In this document: in pieces, positions 28,701-37,719 of the stretch
Position numbering within the stretch: position 1 is the first letter of the stretch
How the letters are laid out: each line of letters starts with the position of its first letter
Assembly (NCBI GenBank): GCA_020634415.1
Contig: JACKBT010000022.1
Coordinates: 1-64,000, forward strand
Direction: 5' to 3'
DNA length: 64,000 nt
Origin: Ardenticatenaceae bacterium
GTDB taxonomy: Bacteria; Chloroflexota; Anaerolineae; Promineifilales; Promineifilaceae
Notes under the pieces: generated by a model
What the model was told of the DNA's origin: nothing
The model's database searches: none
Seen by the model: the letters and a program-made list of their open reading frames with translations, nothing else
Position numbers and translations under genes: made by a program

Positions 28701-30845
28701 CCCGATGTGTGGGACATTATTTATGGCGGTGAGAAGCCGATGGATTTGTCTTATTTTACGGCCGTTCTCAAATCCACCACCTTCCCCCCCTACGACCCCT
28801 GGTACGCCGGCGGCTACATCAACTACTACTACTACGGCTTCGTCTACGTCGGCGCCATCACCAAACTCTTGGGCATCGTGCCCGCCCTGGCCTACAACCT
28901 CATCCTGCCCATGCTGTTCAGCTTCACAGGGTTGGGGGCGTTTAGTGTGGCCTTTAATTTGGCAGCTTACAAGGAGACTGGAGACTGGGGACTAGAGACT
29001 AGTACCAGTCTCCAGTCTCTAGTCTCCAGTCTGCGCCACCGCGCCGTCATCGCTGGCTTCATCGCCGCCACCCTGTGCGTACTGCTGGGCAACCTGGCCG
29101 AAGTGGGCGTAATTGGCAATGCCTGGTATCGCGCCGGAGATGCCAACCTGGAGACTTTGCCGCTGGTAGGCAAATTAGCCCGCACCATTGACGGCGGCCT
29201 CAGTCTGGTGGGCGAACCCCGCGCCCCCATGCCCACCGGCGACTGGTTCTGGACAGCCACCCGCGCCATCAACATCAACGACGGCGAAGTGGCTCCCATC
29301 ACTGAATTCCCCTTCTTCACCTTCCTTTACGCCGACCTCCACGCGCATATGATTAGCCTGCCTTTGCAGTTGTTGATGTTGGGCTGGATTGTGGGATTGG
29401 TGTTGCAGGGGAGCAGGGGAGATGAGGAGACCGGAGACTGGAGACTGGAGACTCAGGCGAATCTCCAGTCTCTAGTCCCTAGTCTCCGATGGCTCATTGG
29501 CGGCATCACGCTGGGGGCGATGCGGGCGACGAATTCGTGGGAGTGGCCGACGTATGTGGTGCTGGGGGCGTTGGCGATTTTCTTTTATGCGTATCAGGTA
29601 CACGGCCGTTTTTCGCTCAAAATGTGGATACAAGGCGGGTTGCAAACGGCCGTACTCGTGGGCCTCTCCATCCTTACCTTCTGGCCCTTCATCGCCAACT
29701 ACGGCGTGGGCTACACCAAAGCCCGGCTGTGGGAAGGCTCCTACACCGAGGTTATCAACTATCTCAGCGTGTACGGCCTCTTCCTCTTCTTCATCCTCAC
29801 CCATCTGGCGCGAGAATTCCGCGCCTGGACGCGCACCTGGACCCAAGACAACTTGCGCCAATTAGAATCCGTGATCGGCGGGTTACTGCTGGCCGTTGGC
29901 CTGTATCTGGTGCTTATTCTCTTGCTGCTGCTGCAAGGCTACTGGATCGCCCCCATCGTTGTCACCCTCATCGTCATCTCCGGCCTGCTGGCCCTGCGGC
30001 CCGAACTGTCCACACCACGCCGCCTCGTCCTGGCTCTCATCGCTGCCGCCCTGGGTCTCACCCTGCTGGTGGAGATTTTTGTGCTGGAAGGGGACATTGG
30101 GCGCATGAACACGGTGTTTAAGTTTTATATGCAGGTGTGGGTGCTGTTGAGTGTGATTGGCGGCGTAACGGCCGTTTGGGCCTGGCCCGCGATTAAACGT
30201 CGCCATCTCTCACGCCAAGTGTGGCAAACAGTTCTAACCTTCCTCGTCATCGCCGCCGCCCTCTACCCCATCCTGGCCACCAAAGCCAAATGGGACATCC
30301 GCATGAGCAAAGAAGCCCCCAACACCCTCGATGGGGCCGCCTTCCTGCAATACGTCTCCTACGGCGACACCCAAAACAGCACCATCCCCCTCGTCTACGA
30401 CTACAAGGCCATCCAGTGGATACAGCGTAACATCAAAGGTTCACCCGTCATGGCCGAAGGTCACAGCCACAACAACGGCGGCTTCAGCCCCTACCGCTCC
30501 GTCACCAACCGCATCTCCATGTACACTGGTCTGCCCGCCATCGTCGGTTGGGACTGGCATCAGCGACAGCAGCGGGCCGTTTTGCCGGGCAATTTGGTGA
30601 GTGACCGCGTGAATGAGGTGAACATGCTGTATAACACAACAGATGTGGGCGTGGCCCGCGCCATTTTGCAGAAATATGATGTGGCCTATGTTTACGTCGG
30701 CCTGCTGGAACAGGTCTATTACAGCGCCGAAGGCATTTTCAAGTTTGAACAAATGGTCGCCCAGGGCGACTTAGAACGAGTTTATCAGGAGGAAGGTGTG
30801 ACGATTTATCATGTGATACAGAGAGAGGAGGTTCGGAGTAATTAG
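25782..30845 (+). CDS. Giant membrane protein: GT39/ArnT-like plus DUF2298 (Chlor_Arch_YYY) fusion
   Basis: 1687 residues. Part 1 (about 35-480) is a GT-C type membrane glycosyltransferase: the first helix is followed by HLHPDERF, with the acidic Asp-Glu pair (70-71), then many helices and a soluble region (about 500-800) of beta type. Part 2 (about 880-1687) is a DUF2298 unit with [19 protein letters not shown] and [20 protein letters not shown]. Predicted role: lipid-linked sugar transfer onto surface polymers or proteins; activity is unproven. The frame contains three inserted repeats: residues about 17-28 ([12 protein letters not shown]), about 1064-1084 and 1215-1236 (GDW-LET type). The start ATG (25782, or 25788) follows a hairpin without a ribosome binding site. 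A second DUF2298 gene lies downstream. Confidence 0.85.
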   Translation: MLMTVEETEIVEPTQPQTSEVSKTSEVSSPSPQSFWENLAIIPLILILLLGAYFRFTGLNWDGNFHLHPDERFLTDTTSRLQVTFDPFLYLRTSESPLNPYNVDKGFYVYGNFPMTFTRYFAEWVTQWCSMFEGRCDYTYTAYDGVHLIGRFLSGFTDLLSVFFIFLIGRRLYDWRVGLLAALLLAAAVMPIQQSHFYTMDNWAAALTTFTLYTAVRAAGFGDENNPFKRRWYILFGLGLGLTVASRINVAPLAAMINVSAIIWLARRGHTWQSIKENLGGVDGQKVIGGVVLAAVLSILVFRIAQPYAFADSTIVRQTMLAETGREPGFLSLTLRSLIGFNPQWLGNMEEIQRLQAPEASFPPAVQWTDRDPIIFPFTNITLYGMGLTAALAAWIGLLWAGVRLIRFKPDWMSHAIPVLWTGFYFLFMATRWVKSIRYFLPIYPTLLLLGAWALVALWQRAKAHEGSSRTLRQAGAAALVLIVTIPTILWANAFIEIYQKPITRVAASDWMFENVPSGAVLLYEAEGQTKEFNLPLKGYEFQQGSFPLTLNFTMPENGTVTAVRFTNLLRPANDLSTDQSLVINLDGGATTTAQLNLTHEKQAVTIDLPPQTLEAESFHQILVELGPGGGVLADTSRIVNEHWDDLLPVGTNGRQAYAQYYSEVPGGQRPVTHPDSPEKRTEVVQWLDDADYIALSSQRAIWSLPRIPLTYPLMIRYYEALFSGELGFELVHQEHADFHIGPLYISDTSGQISWGEPPDVGWPPPGDLAAEEAFSVYDHPPVWIFKKTAAYSHENTVRILGAVDLSHVIIMNPSEATRSPNGLMLTEAELATQRANGTFSELFNPDGLLSSHPALAAVVWWLTAVLLGLIAFPIMFVILRGLPDKGYMLGRIFALLFISYFTWLLASLDVLPHTRGTLLLGVLLMAVISAAIFLRQRQQIMAFIHANRNYLIIVELLGIVLYLIAILIRLGNPDVWDIIYGGEKPMDLSYFTAVLKSTTFPPYDPWYAGGYINYYYYGFVYVGAITKLLGIVPALAYNLILPMLFSFTGLGAFSVAFNLAAYKETGDWGLETSTSLQSLVSSLRHRAVIAGFIAATLCVLLGNLAEVGVIGNAWYRAGDANLETLPLVGKLARTIDGGLSLVGEPRAPMPTGDWFWTATRAININDGEVAPITEFPFFTFLYADLHAHMISLPLQLLMLGWIVGLVLQGSRGDEETGDWRLETQANLQSLVPSLRWLIGGITLGAMRATNSWEWPTYVVLGALAIFFYAYQVHGRFSLKMWIQGGLQTAVLVGLSILTFWPFIANYGVGYTKARLWEGSYTEVINYLSVYGLFLFFILTHLAREFRAWTRTWTQDNLRQLESVIGGLLLAVGLYLVLILLLLLQGYWIAPIVVTLIVISGLLALRPELSTPRRLVLALIAAALGLTLLVEIFVLEGDIGRMNTVFKFYMQVWVLLSVIGGVTAVWAWPAIKRRHLSRQVWQTVLTFLVIAAALYPILATKAKWDIRMSKEAPNTLDGAAFLQYVSYGDTQNSTIPLVYDYKAIQWIQRNIKGSPVMAEGHSHNNGGFSPYRSVTNRISMYTGLPAIVGWDWHQRQQRAVLPGNLVSDRVNEVNMLYNTTDVGVARAILQKYDVAYVYVGLLEQVYYSAEGIFKFEQMVAQGDLERVYQEEGVTIYHVIQREEVRSN
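25831..25863. repeat. Palindromic repeat in frame at N-terminus of the GT/YYY gene
   Basis: GACCTCCGAGGTC - TCCAA - GACCTCGGAGGTC, a nested palindrome that encodes [11 protein letters not shown] ahead of the first membrane helix. Confidence 0.65.
28973..29032. repeat. Family A hairpin inserted in frame in DUF2298 part
   Basis: Arms of GGAGACT/GGGGACT heptamers (28973-29001) and their complement (about 29006-29032) within the coding sequence. The reading frame is kept, encoding [20 protein letters not shown]. Confidence 0.85.
29425..29488. repeat. Family A hairpin inserted in frame, second copy in same gene
   Basis: GGAGACCGGAGACTGGAGAC arms and complementary AGTCTCTAGTCCCTAGTCTC side. It encodes [20 protein letters not shown] in the same frame as the first copy, 450 bp upstream. 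Confidence 0.85.
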
Positions 30846-30922
30846 TGTATTAGTATCTTGGTATAGTAGTTTAATATACAAATATACCAATACACCAATA
30901 CACCAATTTACCCAATATACCC
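30846..30922. repeat. AT-rich inverted repeat between the two DUF2298 genes
   Basis: TTGGTATA (30858-30865) and TATACCAA (30883-30890) form a hairpin, followed by tandem ACACCAAT-type units. It occupies the position of the ribosome binding site region of the next gene. Confidence 0.5.
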
Positions 30923-33526
30923 ATGTATTTCAGTGACATTCTCTCCGCCCTCCGTTGGTGGCTGGTTCTCTTGGTTTTGGGAACGGCCGTTTTTCCTCTC
31001 GCTTTCGTCATTTTCCGGCGGCTGCCGGATCGGGGGTACGCCTTCACCAAAATGTTGGGCTTGCTGCTCGTCAGTTATCTGTTTTGGATTTCCGGCAGCC
31101 TGGGCATTTTGGGCAATAACTTGGGTGGGGTTTTGGTCTCGCTGGTGGTGATAACGGCCATTGCCCTCTGGTTCTACCGCCAAAAGCTCCCCCCAGTTCC
31201 CCCCCGTTCCCCCCAAGAAACTCTGGGGAACTCTGGGGAACTCTGGGGAACTCTGGGCCAATGGCTGCGCGACAATCGCAGTCAAATCATCATCACCGAA
31301 CTGGTTTTTGCCGCCCTGTTCGCCCTGTGGGTGTGGGTACGCGCCCAAAATCCGGCCATCGCCGCCACCGAAAAGCCGATGGAATTCGCCTTCCTCAACT
31401 CCGTTGGCCGCAGCCCCACCTTCCCGCCGCTCGACCCCTGGCTCTCCGGCTACGCCATCAGCTACTACTACTTCGGCTACGTCATGACCAGCCTGATGGC
31501 GCGTCTGGCCTTCGTGGCCGAACCCATCGCCTTTAATTTGGGCATTGCCTGGCTGGTGGCTGGTTCAGGGACGGCCGCTTTCGGCCTCGTCTACAATTTA
31601 GTAGCGGCACGCGGCGTGCGGCGCAATGCCTTACTGTTAGGGCTGATGGCCTCGCTGGCCCTGCCCATCGCTGGCAATTTGCAAATCATCCTGGAAGTGC
31701 TGCACGCCAACGGCGGCGGCTCGGCCGAATTCTGGCAGTGGCTCGATGTACGCGACATCAACGACGCGCCCGACATCACACAAACGCCGCGCTACGAGAG
31801 TTCGGCCTGGTGGTGGTGGCGCTCCTCCCGTGTTATTCATGAGTATCATCTCTCCGGCCGTTCGGAAGAGGGCCTGGAACCCATTGTCGAGTTCCCCGGC
31901 TTCAGCTTCGTCTTGGGCGATATGCACCCCCATGTCTTGTCTCTGCCCTTTGCCTTTTTGAGTTTGGCGATAGCGTTGGTGTGGTTTTTGGGGAGCGGAG
32001 ATTGGAGACTGGAGACTGGAGACTGGAGACTGATGCGAAGCGTTGGCTGGCCGTTGTGGTTGCTAACGGCCGTTATGCTCGGTGGTCTTGCCTTTTTGAA
32101 TACGTGGGATGTGTTGATTCACCTGTTTGTGGTGGTGGCGGCGTTTGCTTTGGGGCAATGGCAGCGAGAGGGCTGGAACGGCCGTATTTTGTCCCAAAGC
32201 CTCCTCCTGGCTGTCCTACTCTTCATCTCTGCCTACCTTCTCTACTTGCCCTTCTTCATAGGCTTTAGCTCCCAGGCCGGTGCGCCCTATCTGCTGCCCA
32301 CGCTGGTGCGCCCCACGCGTCTGCCGCATTTTTTGATTATTTTTGGTCTGCCGCTGCTGAGTATTGTGACGCTGCTCCTTGTTTTGGCGGTGAAGCAGCG
32401 GTTGGCGCAGTGGAAGGTGGGTTTGATAACGGCCGTTTCCCTCCTCTTCACCCTCCTTTTCCTGATGCTTTTTCTGGGTATCCTCATTGCCAGCAGCCAG
32501 GAAGGGTATGGCCGCATCAGCAATTTGGCGAGTGAGTTGAACGTGGCATTGTCACCACGACCCGAAGGGCCGCTGGCGTTGGGTTGGGGCATAACGGCCG
32601 TCTTCACCCTCCTCCCCACCATCCTCAGCGCCAAACTGGCCTACCCCGGTGTCACGCTGCTGTTACTGGGCATTATTACGGTGGTGGTGATGATCTGGAG
32701 CAATGTGAAGGGCGAAGAGCGAGAAGCGAAGAGCGAGAACATCCCTCATCCCTCGCCCCTCACCCCTCACCCCTCGCCTCTCCCCTTCCTCCTCCTCCTC
32801 GTCCTCACCGCCGCGCTGCTCACGCTGGGGCCAGAATTTGTTTACTTACGTGACAACTTTGGGCAGCGGCTGAATACCATGTTTAAGTTTTATTATCAGG
32901 CATGGGTGATGTTTGGCGTGGCCGGGCTGGTGGCGATTGATTATTTGTGGCGGGAGGTAAAAGCTTTGGCAGGGGTGGTAACGGTGGCATATACGGCCGT
33001 TTTCGCCCTCACCCTCCTCTTCCCCTACTACGCCATCCAATCCCGCGCCGCCGAATATCGCGGCGCACCCACCGCCGAGGATCGGCGGCCAGCCACCTTG
33101 AATGGTTTGGCGCAAGTAGAACGGTTTAATCCCGACGAATACGCCGCCATCATGTGGCTGCGCCAAAATGTAGAGGGTACCCCTGTTATCTTAGAGGCTG
33201 TGGGCGGGCAATATAGCAATTACGGCCGTATCGCCGCCAACACAGGTCTGCCCACCATCCTCGGCTGGGCCGGCCACGAATACCAATGGCGCGGCAGCGA
33301 CACCCCCGAACCCGCCCAGCGCGATCCGGCCGTTTCACAAATTTACACCGATCCGGCCTGGGGCGGTTCACCCCTCCTGCTGGACAAATACAATGTACAG
33401 TTTATTTACGTCGGTGGCCTGGAAACCAGCACCTACGGCCCCCTCGGCTCCCAAAAATTCGCTGACCAGCTAGAAGTGGCCTACCAAAACAACAGTGTTA
33501 CCATCTACCGCTGGCAGCCACAGTAA
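30923..33526 (+). CDS. DUF2298 (Chlor_Arch_YYY) multi-spanning membrane protein
   Basis: 867 residues, predicted about 15-18 membrane helices. It matches the C-terminal half of the preceding giant gene: LGLLLVSYLFWISGSLGIL, EKPMEFAFLNSVGRSPTFPP, DPWLSGYAISYYYFGYVMTSL, and FPGFSFVLGDMHPHVLSLP, plus the late LNTMFKFYYQAWVMFGVAG. The function of DUF2298 is not established; a polyprenyl-linked sugar enzyme of the GT-C class is likely. Three foreign stretches lie in frame: residues ~88-111 (ETLGNSGELWGTLG repeats), ~358-371 ([12 protein letters not shown]) and ~595-622 (S/P/H low complexity). No Shine-Dalgarno is seen at ATG 30923. Confidence 0.85.
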   Translation: MYFSDILSALRWWLVLLVLGTAVFPLAFVIFRRLPDRGYAFTKMLGLLLVSYLFWISGSLGILGNNLGGVLVSLVVITAIALWFYRQKLPPVPPRSPQETLGNSGELWGTLGQWLRDNRSQIIITELVFAALFALWVWVRAQNPAIAATEKPMEFAFLNSVGRSPTFPPLDPWLSGYAISYYYFGYVMTSLMARLAFVAEPIAFNLGIAWLVAGSGTAAFGLVYNLVAARGVRRNALLLGLMASLALPIAGNLQIILEVLHANGGGSAEFWQWLDVRDINDAPDITQTPRYESSAWWWWRSSRVIHEYHLSGRSEEGLEPIVEFPGFSFVLGDMHPHVLSLPFAFLSLAIALVWFLGSGDWRLETGDWRLMRSVGWPLWLLTAVMLGGLAFLNTWDVLIHLFVVVAAFALGQWQREGWNGRILSQSLLLAVLLFISAYLLYLPFFIGFSSQAGAPYLLPTLVRPTRLPHFLIIFGLPLLSIVTLLLVLAVKQRLAQWKVGLITAVSLLFTLLFLMLFLGILIASSQEGYGRISNLASELNVALSPRPEGPLALGWGITAVFTLLPTILSAKLAYPGVTLLLLGIITVVVMIWSNVKGEEREAKSENIPHPSPLTPHPSPLPFLLLLVLTAALLTLGPEFVYLRDNFGQRLNTMFKFYYQAWVMFGVAGLVAIDYLWREVKALAGVVTVAYTAVFALTLLFPYYAIQSRAAEYRGAPTAEDRRPATLNGLAQVERFNPDEYAAIMWLRQNVEGTPVILEAVGGQYSNYGRIAANTGLPTILGWAGHEYQWRGSDTPEPAQRDPAVSQIYTDPAWGGSPLLLDKYNVQFIYVGGLETSTYGPLGSQKFADQLEVAYQNNSVTIYRWQPQ
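31186..31257. repeat. GGGGAACTCT tandem repeat in frame in DUF2298 gene
   Basis: GTTCCCCCC-type sequence is followed by about four tandem copies of the 10-bp unit GGGGAACTCT, with partial complementarity between the two halves. It encodes a P/G/L/W-rich loop. Related to the inverted repeat at 22895-22950. Confidence 0.75.
31996..32034. repeat. Family A heptamer array (single arm) in frame in DUF2298 gene
   Basis: Five tandem GGAGACT-type units without the opposite arm. Three 7-bp units equal seven codons, giving the heptapeptide period GDWRLET. Confidence 0.8.
32707..32790. repeat. Low-complexity AGCGAAG / CCCTCA-type repeat in frame
   Basis: GAAGAGCGAGAAGCGAAGAG is followed by TCACCCCTCACCCCTCGCC-type tandem sequence. 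It encodes a charged then S/P/H-rich loop between two membrane helices. Confidence 0.5.
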
Positions 33527-33553
33527 AGACCAACGTTGCAACAGAAAACGCTT

Positions 33554-34429
33554 ATGACCACTTGGAAGTATTTTACGGAATATAAAGAACAGGCTCATAA
33601 CTGGATAACTTTGTCAAGTGGCGAATTCTATCCGGATGTTCTTGAGGATGCTGTTGCCCTTTACACACCAGTTTTAGAGCTTTATAAAAAGCTACTACTT
33701 ACATCTGCTTCATCAGAAGAGTTATTTTTGCAAATAACCCATGTCAAGCAAACTTGGATGCGAATACAGCTTTGTCGGGTATTTCGGAAATATGTTAGCC
33801 CCTCCACACCTGTAGAGATGCTCAAAAAGAAAACACAAGCCAAGAATATAATCTCCCAATTTGGCAATCAATTTCGTCTAATCCCAGAAGTACAGGCTGC
33901 TTTTATGAGCCGTCCTTTACCCGACGAAGCAATGTGTGCTCTTTTATGGGAATATAAAAGCCGGGGACAAAAGGGATATGATTTAACTGAGAGATTTTTC
34001 GAGCTATTCCGTTCTCGATTTCCTGATCTATACATACTTGGCCCAGAAAGAGCAGGACAAGATATCAGATTGGGCAACCTCTTTCATAACTACCCAAACC
34101 CCAATCGCCCAGTTGATTTTGTTATATTTGACGAAGACAATCAAACAGTTTTAGCAATTGGTTTGGCAAGGTACGATTCAGATAGGGGTGGTGCACAAGA
34201 AGATGACCGCACAGGTGGTTACAGGAACTGCGCCAACGAGATATTGTCTTTCGCACAAGAAAATAAGACCAACGTCAAAGTTATTTTCTTAAATGATGAG
34301 CCAGGCCTGTTATTGGGATCTATGTGGACTGATTATGCTAACCTCGAAAAAAGCTGGCCTTCAAAGGTAATGGTTTTAACTTTGCGTATGATCCCTGAGA
34401 GATTGGTGCTTGAGTGGTTACGTTCATAG
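33554..34429 (+). CDS. Probable type II restriction endonuclease
   Basis: 291 residues, no family confidently named. It directly precedes a DNA methyltransferase (9-bp gap), the standard restriction-modification layout. The C-terminal part has PVDFVIFDEDNQTVLAIGLARYDSD and GGAQEDDRTGGYRNCANEIL, a beta-strand/acidic arrangement that could be a PD-(D/E)XK-like core, then VKVIFLNDEPGLL. Codon use is AT-richer than the flanking membrane-protein genes and ACGGCCGT is absent. ATG 33554 is chosen over the upstream TTG. The recognition sequence is unknown. Confidence 0.7.
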   Translation: MTTWKYFTEYKEQAHNWITLSSGEFYPDVLEDAVALYTPVLELYKKLLLTSASSEELFLQITHVKQTWMRIQLCRVFRKYVSPSTPVEMLKKKTQAKNIISQFGNQFRLIPEVQAAFMSRPLPDEAMCALLWEYKSRGQKGYDLTERFFELFRSRFPDLYILGPERAGQDIRLGNLFHNYPNPNRPVDFVIFDEDNQTVLAIGLARYDSDRGGAQEDDRTGGYRNCANEILSFAQENKTNVKVIFLNDEPGLLLGSMWTDYANLEKSWPSKVMVLTLRMIPERLVLEWLRS

Positions 34430-34438
34430 GAAACAGTT

Positions 34439-35806
34439 ATGGCTACAGGATTATCAAAAACAAAGTGGAGCAGTGACGATCTTGAGGTAGGGAACGCAGC
34501 CAATTTGCCGATCTATTTGCAATACCCTGATAAAAAATCTGAGCAAGCTGTCCTTGGCGTACCTCCTGGACAATACACAACCCTTTATCAAGGAAACAAC
34601 CAACTCAATAGACTTTACTTTGGCGATAACTTAAAAGTGTTGTCATCATTAGTCAGGGATCCTGGTGTTGCAGGGCAGGTTGAACTGGTTTACATCGATC
34701 CACCTTTTGCTACAGGGAGTGTCTTTCAATCGCGCAGCCAGGATGACGCTTACACGGACTTACTAAAAGGGGCCGCATATCTTGAGTTTATCAGACAGCG
34801 GCTTATTTTGCTGCGCGAGTTGTTATCAGATAGCGGATCTATTTACGTGCATTTAGATGCTAACATGGTTTTTGCCATTAAGCTGATTATGGATGAAGTA
34901 TTTGGCGAAAATAATTTCCGTAACTTAATCACCCGAAAAAAGTGCAACCCTAAAAATTACACGCGCAAGAGTTACGGCAATATTTCAGACTACATTCTTT
35001 TTTATACACAAACCGACAATTACACCTGGAATCGGGCTTATGAACCCTGGTCGCCAGAGGATGCAGAAAAAGAGTATACCTACATTGACGGAAGCACTGG
35101 ACGACGCTACAAAAAAGTCCCTATCCATGCACCGGGCACACGCCGGGGGGAAACGGGGCAACCCTGGCGTGGTATGATGCCGCCACCGGGTAAACATTGG
35201 CAGTATCGGCCGTCTACCTTAGAAAAAATGGACCAACGCGGAGAGATTTATTGGTCGCCAACGGGCAATCCTCGGCGGAAAATTTTTCTGGATGATAGCC
35301 CTGGCAAGCCAGTACAAGACATCTGGTTGGATGTGAAGGATGCTCACAACCAAAATATCCGTATCACGGGCTATCCAACTGAGAAGAATCCGCATTTGTT
35401 AGAGCGTATCATCGAAGCTTCATCTAATCCTGGCGATTTGGTGCTGGACTGCTTTTGTGGCTCAGGGACAACGTTGGCAGTTGCTGACCAACTTGGGCGC
35501 AATTGGATTGGGGCTGACAGCAGCACCGAGGCTATGGCAACAACGTTGAGACGCTTTACAAGGGGTACAGAGATCATGGGAGATTTTGTGACGAAAAAGG
35601 ATGTGACGGATCAAGTTGGGCAAATGTCTTTATTTGACGATCCTGGGGAGGTTGTGGATACAAGGCCATCTGAGCAGGATTTAGAGCATCAGTCAATAGA
35701 GGACTTTGGTTTTTATTGTGAAGTTGGTTTGGAAGAAGAGATCAGTGAAGATTGGAATAAATGGTTGGCAATGGCGGAGATAACGCATGACCCATTACAA
35801 ATGTAA
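34439..35806 (+). CDS. Site-specific DNA methyltransferase (type II, beta-class order)
   Basis: 455 residues. Transfers methyl from S-adenosylmethionine to exocyclic N of adenine or cytosine. Motif IV VYIDPPFATG (DPPF at about 87-90) comes before the AdoMet motif I LDCFCGSGTTLAV (about 338-350), i.e. beta-class order, followed by GRNWIGADSS. A target-recognition region lies between. The last ~70 residues are an acidic tail (SLFDDPGEVVDTRPSEQDLE). It protects host DNA from the upstream nuclease. The pair interrupts a run of large membrane-glycosyl genes and has foreign composition, so it was probably inserted. Confidence 0.92.
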   Translation: MATGLSKTKWSSDDLEVGNAANLPIYLQYPDKKSEQAVLGVPPGQYTTLYQGNNQLNRLYFGDNLKVLSSLVRDPGVAGQVELVYIDPPFATGSVFQSRSQDDAYTDLLKGAAYLEFIRQRLILLRELLSDSGSIYVHLDANMVFAIKLIMDEVFGENNFRNLITRKKCNPKNYTRKSYGNISDYILFYTQTDNYTWNRAYEPWSPEDAEKEYTYIDGSTGRRYKKVPIHAPGTRRGETGQPWRGMMPPPGKHWQYRPSTLEKMDQRGEIYWSPTGNPRRKIFLDDSPGKPVQDIWLDVKDAHNQNIRITGYPTEKNPHLLERIIEASSNPGDLVLDCFCGSGTTLAVADQLGRNWIGADSSTEAMATTLRRFTRGTEIMGDFVTKKDVTDQVGQMSLFDDPGEVVDTRPSEQDLEHQSIEDFGFYCEVGLEEEISEDWNKWLAMAEITHDPLQM

Positions 35807-35951
35807 GAAGTCTAAACGGAATGTTGTTTGCACAATTTGTACCCCATTTAAGTGGATGGGTAATTGTGCGGAGAAACGCCACCCCGTGAAAAGAGGACGT
35901 TTGATGGTAAACGGCCGTTTAACAACAGAAATTGGCAACTAATAGAAAAGT

Positions 35952-37709
35952 ATGACTGATATAATGCTGAATCAAGAAATACAAACCACGCGGCCAAGTT
36001 GGTTGGCGCGGGTGACGGTGGCGGATGGAGTGATGGGATTGGTGTTGGGGCTAACGGCCGTTCACACTCTCACCCACCTCGGTAAGCTGCCCCTCTCGCC
36101 ACAAGAAGCGGAAGCCGCTTTGGCTGTGTGGCAGTGGTGGCAGCCCGGTGGCTTGGCAACGGCCGTTGCCAGCCCCGCCTACTTCAGCCTCACCGCCCTA
36201 CTCAGCCAGATATTAGGCTTTAACGATGCGGTGATGCGGCTCGTACCGGCCCTGTTTGGCATCGGGTTGGTGGCCTTGCCCTGGTTCATGCGCCAACGAT
36301 TGGGCGAAATTGGCGCGTTGGTGATGAGCATCTTCCTGGCCGTGTCGTCCTTGCAAAGTGTGGTGGCACGGACAGCGGGTGGAGAGGCCATTGCTTTGTT
36401 TGCGCTGCTGTTAACGGCCGTTGCCTGGCTGCGTTATCAAGATGGCGGCGAACAGCGCTGGTTCAACACCCTGTTTGTGGCCTTAGGCTTGGGGGCCGCC
36501 AGTGCGCCCCTCTTTTACGGCGGTTTGCTCAGCCTGGCACTGGCTCTGTGGATACAGCAAGGCGTTGGCCCGCAACTACGGCCAGAGGGTCTGGCACGCT
36601 GGCCGGAACCAGGCCAGCGTCGGCAGGCCCTGCTCATGGGGCTTGTCTTCTTCATCGCCATGAGCACCCTCTTTTTGTGGCACTTAGGCGGCTTAGGCGC
36701 AGCCGCCCAAATATTGGGCGATTGGCTCGCGCAGTTCCGCCTGCAAACAGATGTGACCGTGCTGCTGAACCCCATTTTGCTGTTTGGGCGATACGAAGTG
36801 CTGCTATTTGTTTTGAGTACGCTGCTGATTGCCTGGGCGATCTGGCGTAACGAAGGAACGGCCGTCTTCGCCGCCTTCTGGTTTACTGCCCTTTTCGTCC
36901 TCATCCTGGTGCAGCATGGCAACAACCACAACACCGTGCTGCTCACCCTGCCTGGTTACTTCCTCCTCGGCCTGCTCACCGACAGGCTGTGGCGGGGGCG
37001 GCCAGAAACTGTGAGTTATGTACTGACAGGGGTCTTGATTTTCTTGGGGGCGTTGATGTGGGTGAATGTGGCCCGATACGGCCGTCTTATCACCAGCAAT
37101 CCGGGGCAAATGGGCAGCTTTTGGCTGGCCTTGCTAGCCCTGGTGCTGGCCCTAAGCGCACTCTATTTTGTGGGGTCGGGTTGGGAGATGGATATTGCCT
37201 GGCAAGGGGCATTAACCAGTTTGTTAGTCCTCTTCTTCTTTTACCAGTGGGGCACAAGCTGGTGGCTGGGCCAGGAAGCAGCCAATGACCCCCGTGAAAG
37301 GTGGGTGGCTTTGCCCGCAACGGATGATGATGTGCCCGTGATGACTGACATTTTGCGTGAAGTCTCGCGCCAAACCATCAACTCTGAGTTTGATTTGGCC
37401 CTGTTTAGCACAGTGGATACGCCGCTTTTGCGCTGGTATTTGCGGGATTATGCGCGGGCGCAGTTTGGCAATGTGATGCCTGCCACCGGGGCGTTTGAGG
37501 CCATTATCAGCACCGCAGAACAAACTGAATTGGCCCTGAACAGCGACTATATGGGCACGGATTTTGGCCTGATGCGGATGGGTATTGAGCCGCGTCCGGG
37601 CCAATCGGCGGTGATAGATACGCTGCGCTGGTGGCTGTTTCATGAATCGAATACGGCCGTTTCCCAACAACGCATCATCTTGTGGGTGCGCACAGATTTG
37701 GCGAATTAG
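35952..37709 (+). CDS. Multi-spanning membrane protein, GT39/ArnT-like
   Basis: 585 residues: about 11-12 membrane helices then a soluble C-terminal ~150 residues. The first extracytoplasmic loop LGKLPLSPQEAEAALAVWQWW is placed like the acidic loop of GT-C enzymes, and the helix pattern (RLVPALFGIGLVALPWFMRQRLGEIGALV, SLQSVVARTAGGEAIALF) resembles GT39/PMT relatives. A catalytic Asp-Glu pair is not obvious; the loop has Glu only, so activity is uncertain. It is followed 10 bp later by an ECF sigma gene. Start ATG 35952 has weak upstream signals. Confidence 0.7.
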   Translation: MTDIMLNQEIQTTRPSWLARVTVADGVMGLVLGLTAVHTLTHLGKLPLSPQEAEAALAVWQWWQPGGLATAVASPAYFSLTALLSQILGFNDAVMRLVPALFGIGLVALPWFMRQRLGEIGALVMSIFLAVSSLQSVVARTAGGEAIALFALLLTAVAWLRYQDGGEQRWFNTLFVALGLGAASAPLFYGGLLSLALALWIQQGVGPQLRPEGLARWPEPGQRRQALLMGLVFFIAMSTLFLWHLGGLGAAAQILGDWLAQFRLQTDVTVLLNPILLFGRYEVLLFVLSTLLIAWAIWRNEGTAVFAAFWFTALFVLILVQHGNNHNTVLLTLPGYFLLGLLTDRLWRGRPETVSYVLTGVLIFLGALMWVNVARYGRLITSNPGQMGSFWLALLALVLALSALYFVGSGWEMDIAWQGALTSLLVLFFFYQWGTSWWLGQEAANDPRERWVALPATDDDVPVMTDILREVSRQTINSEFDLALFSTVDTPLLRWYLRDYARAQFGNVMPATGAFEAIISTAEQTELALNSDYMGTDFGLMRMGIEPRPGQSAVIDTLRWWLFHESNTAVSQQRIILWVRTDLAN

Positions 37710-37719
37710 GAGATTGATA

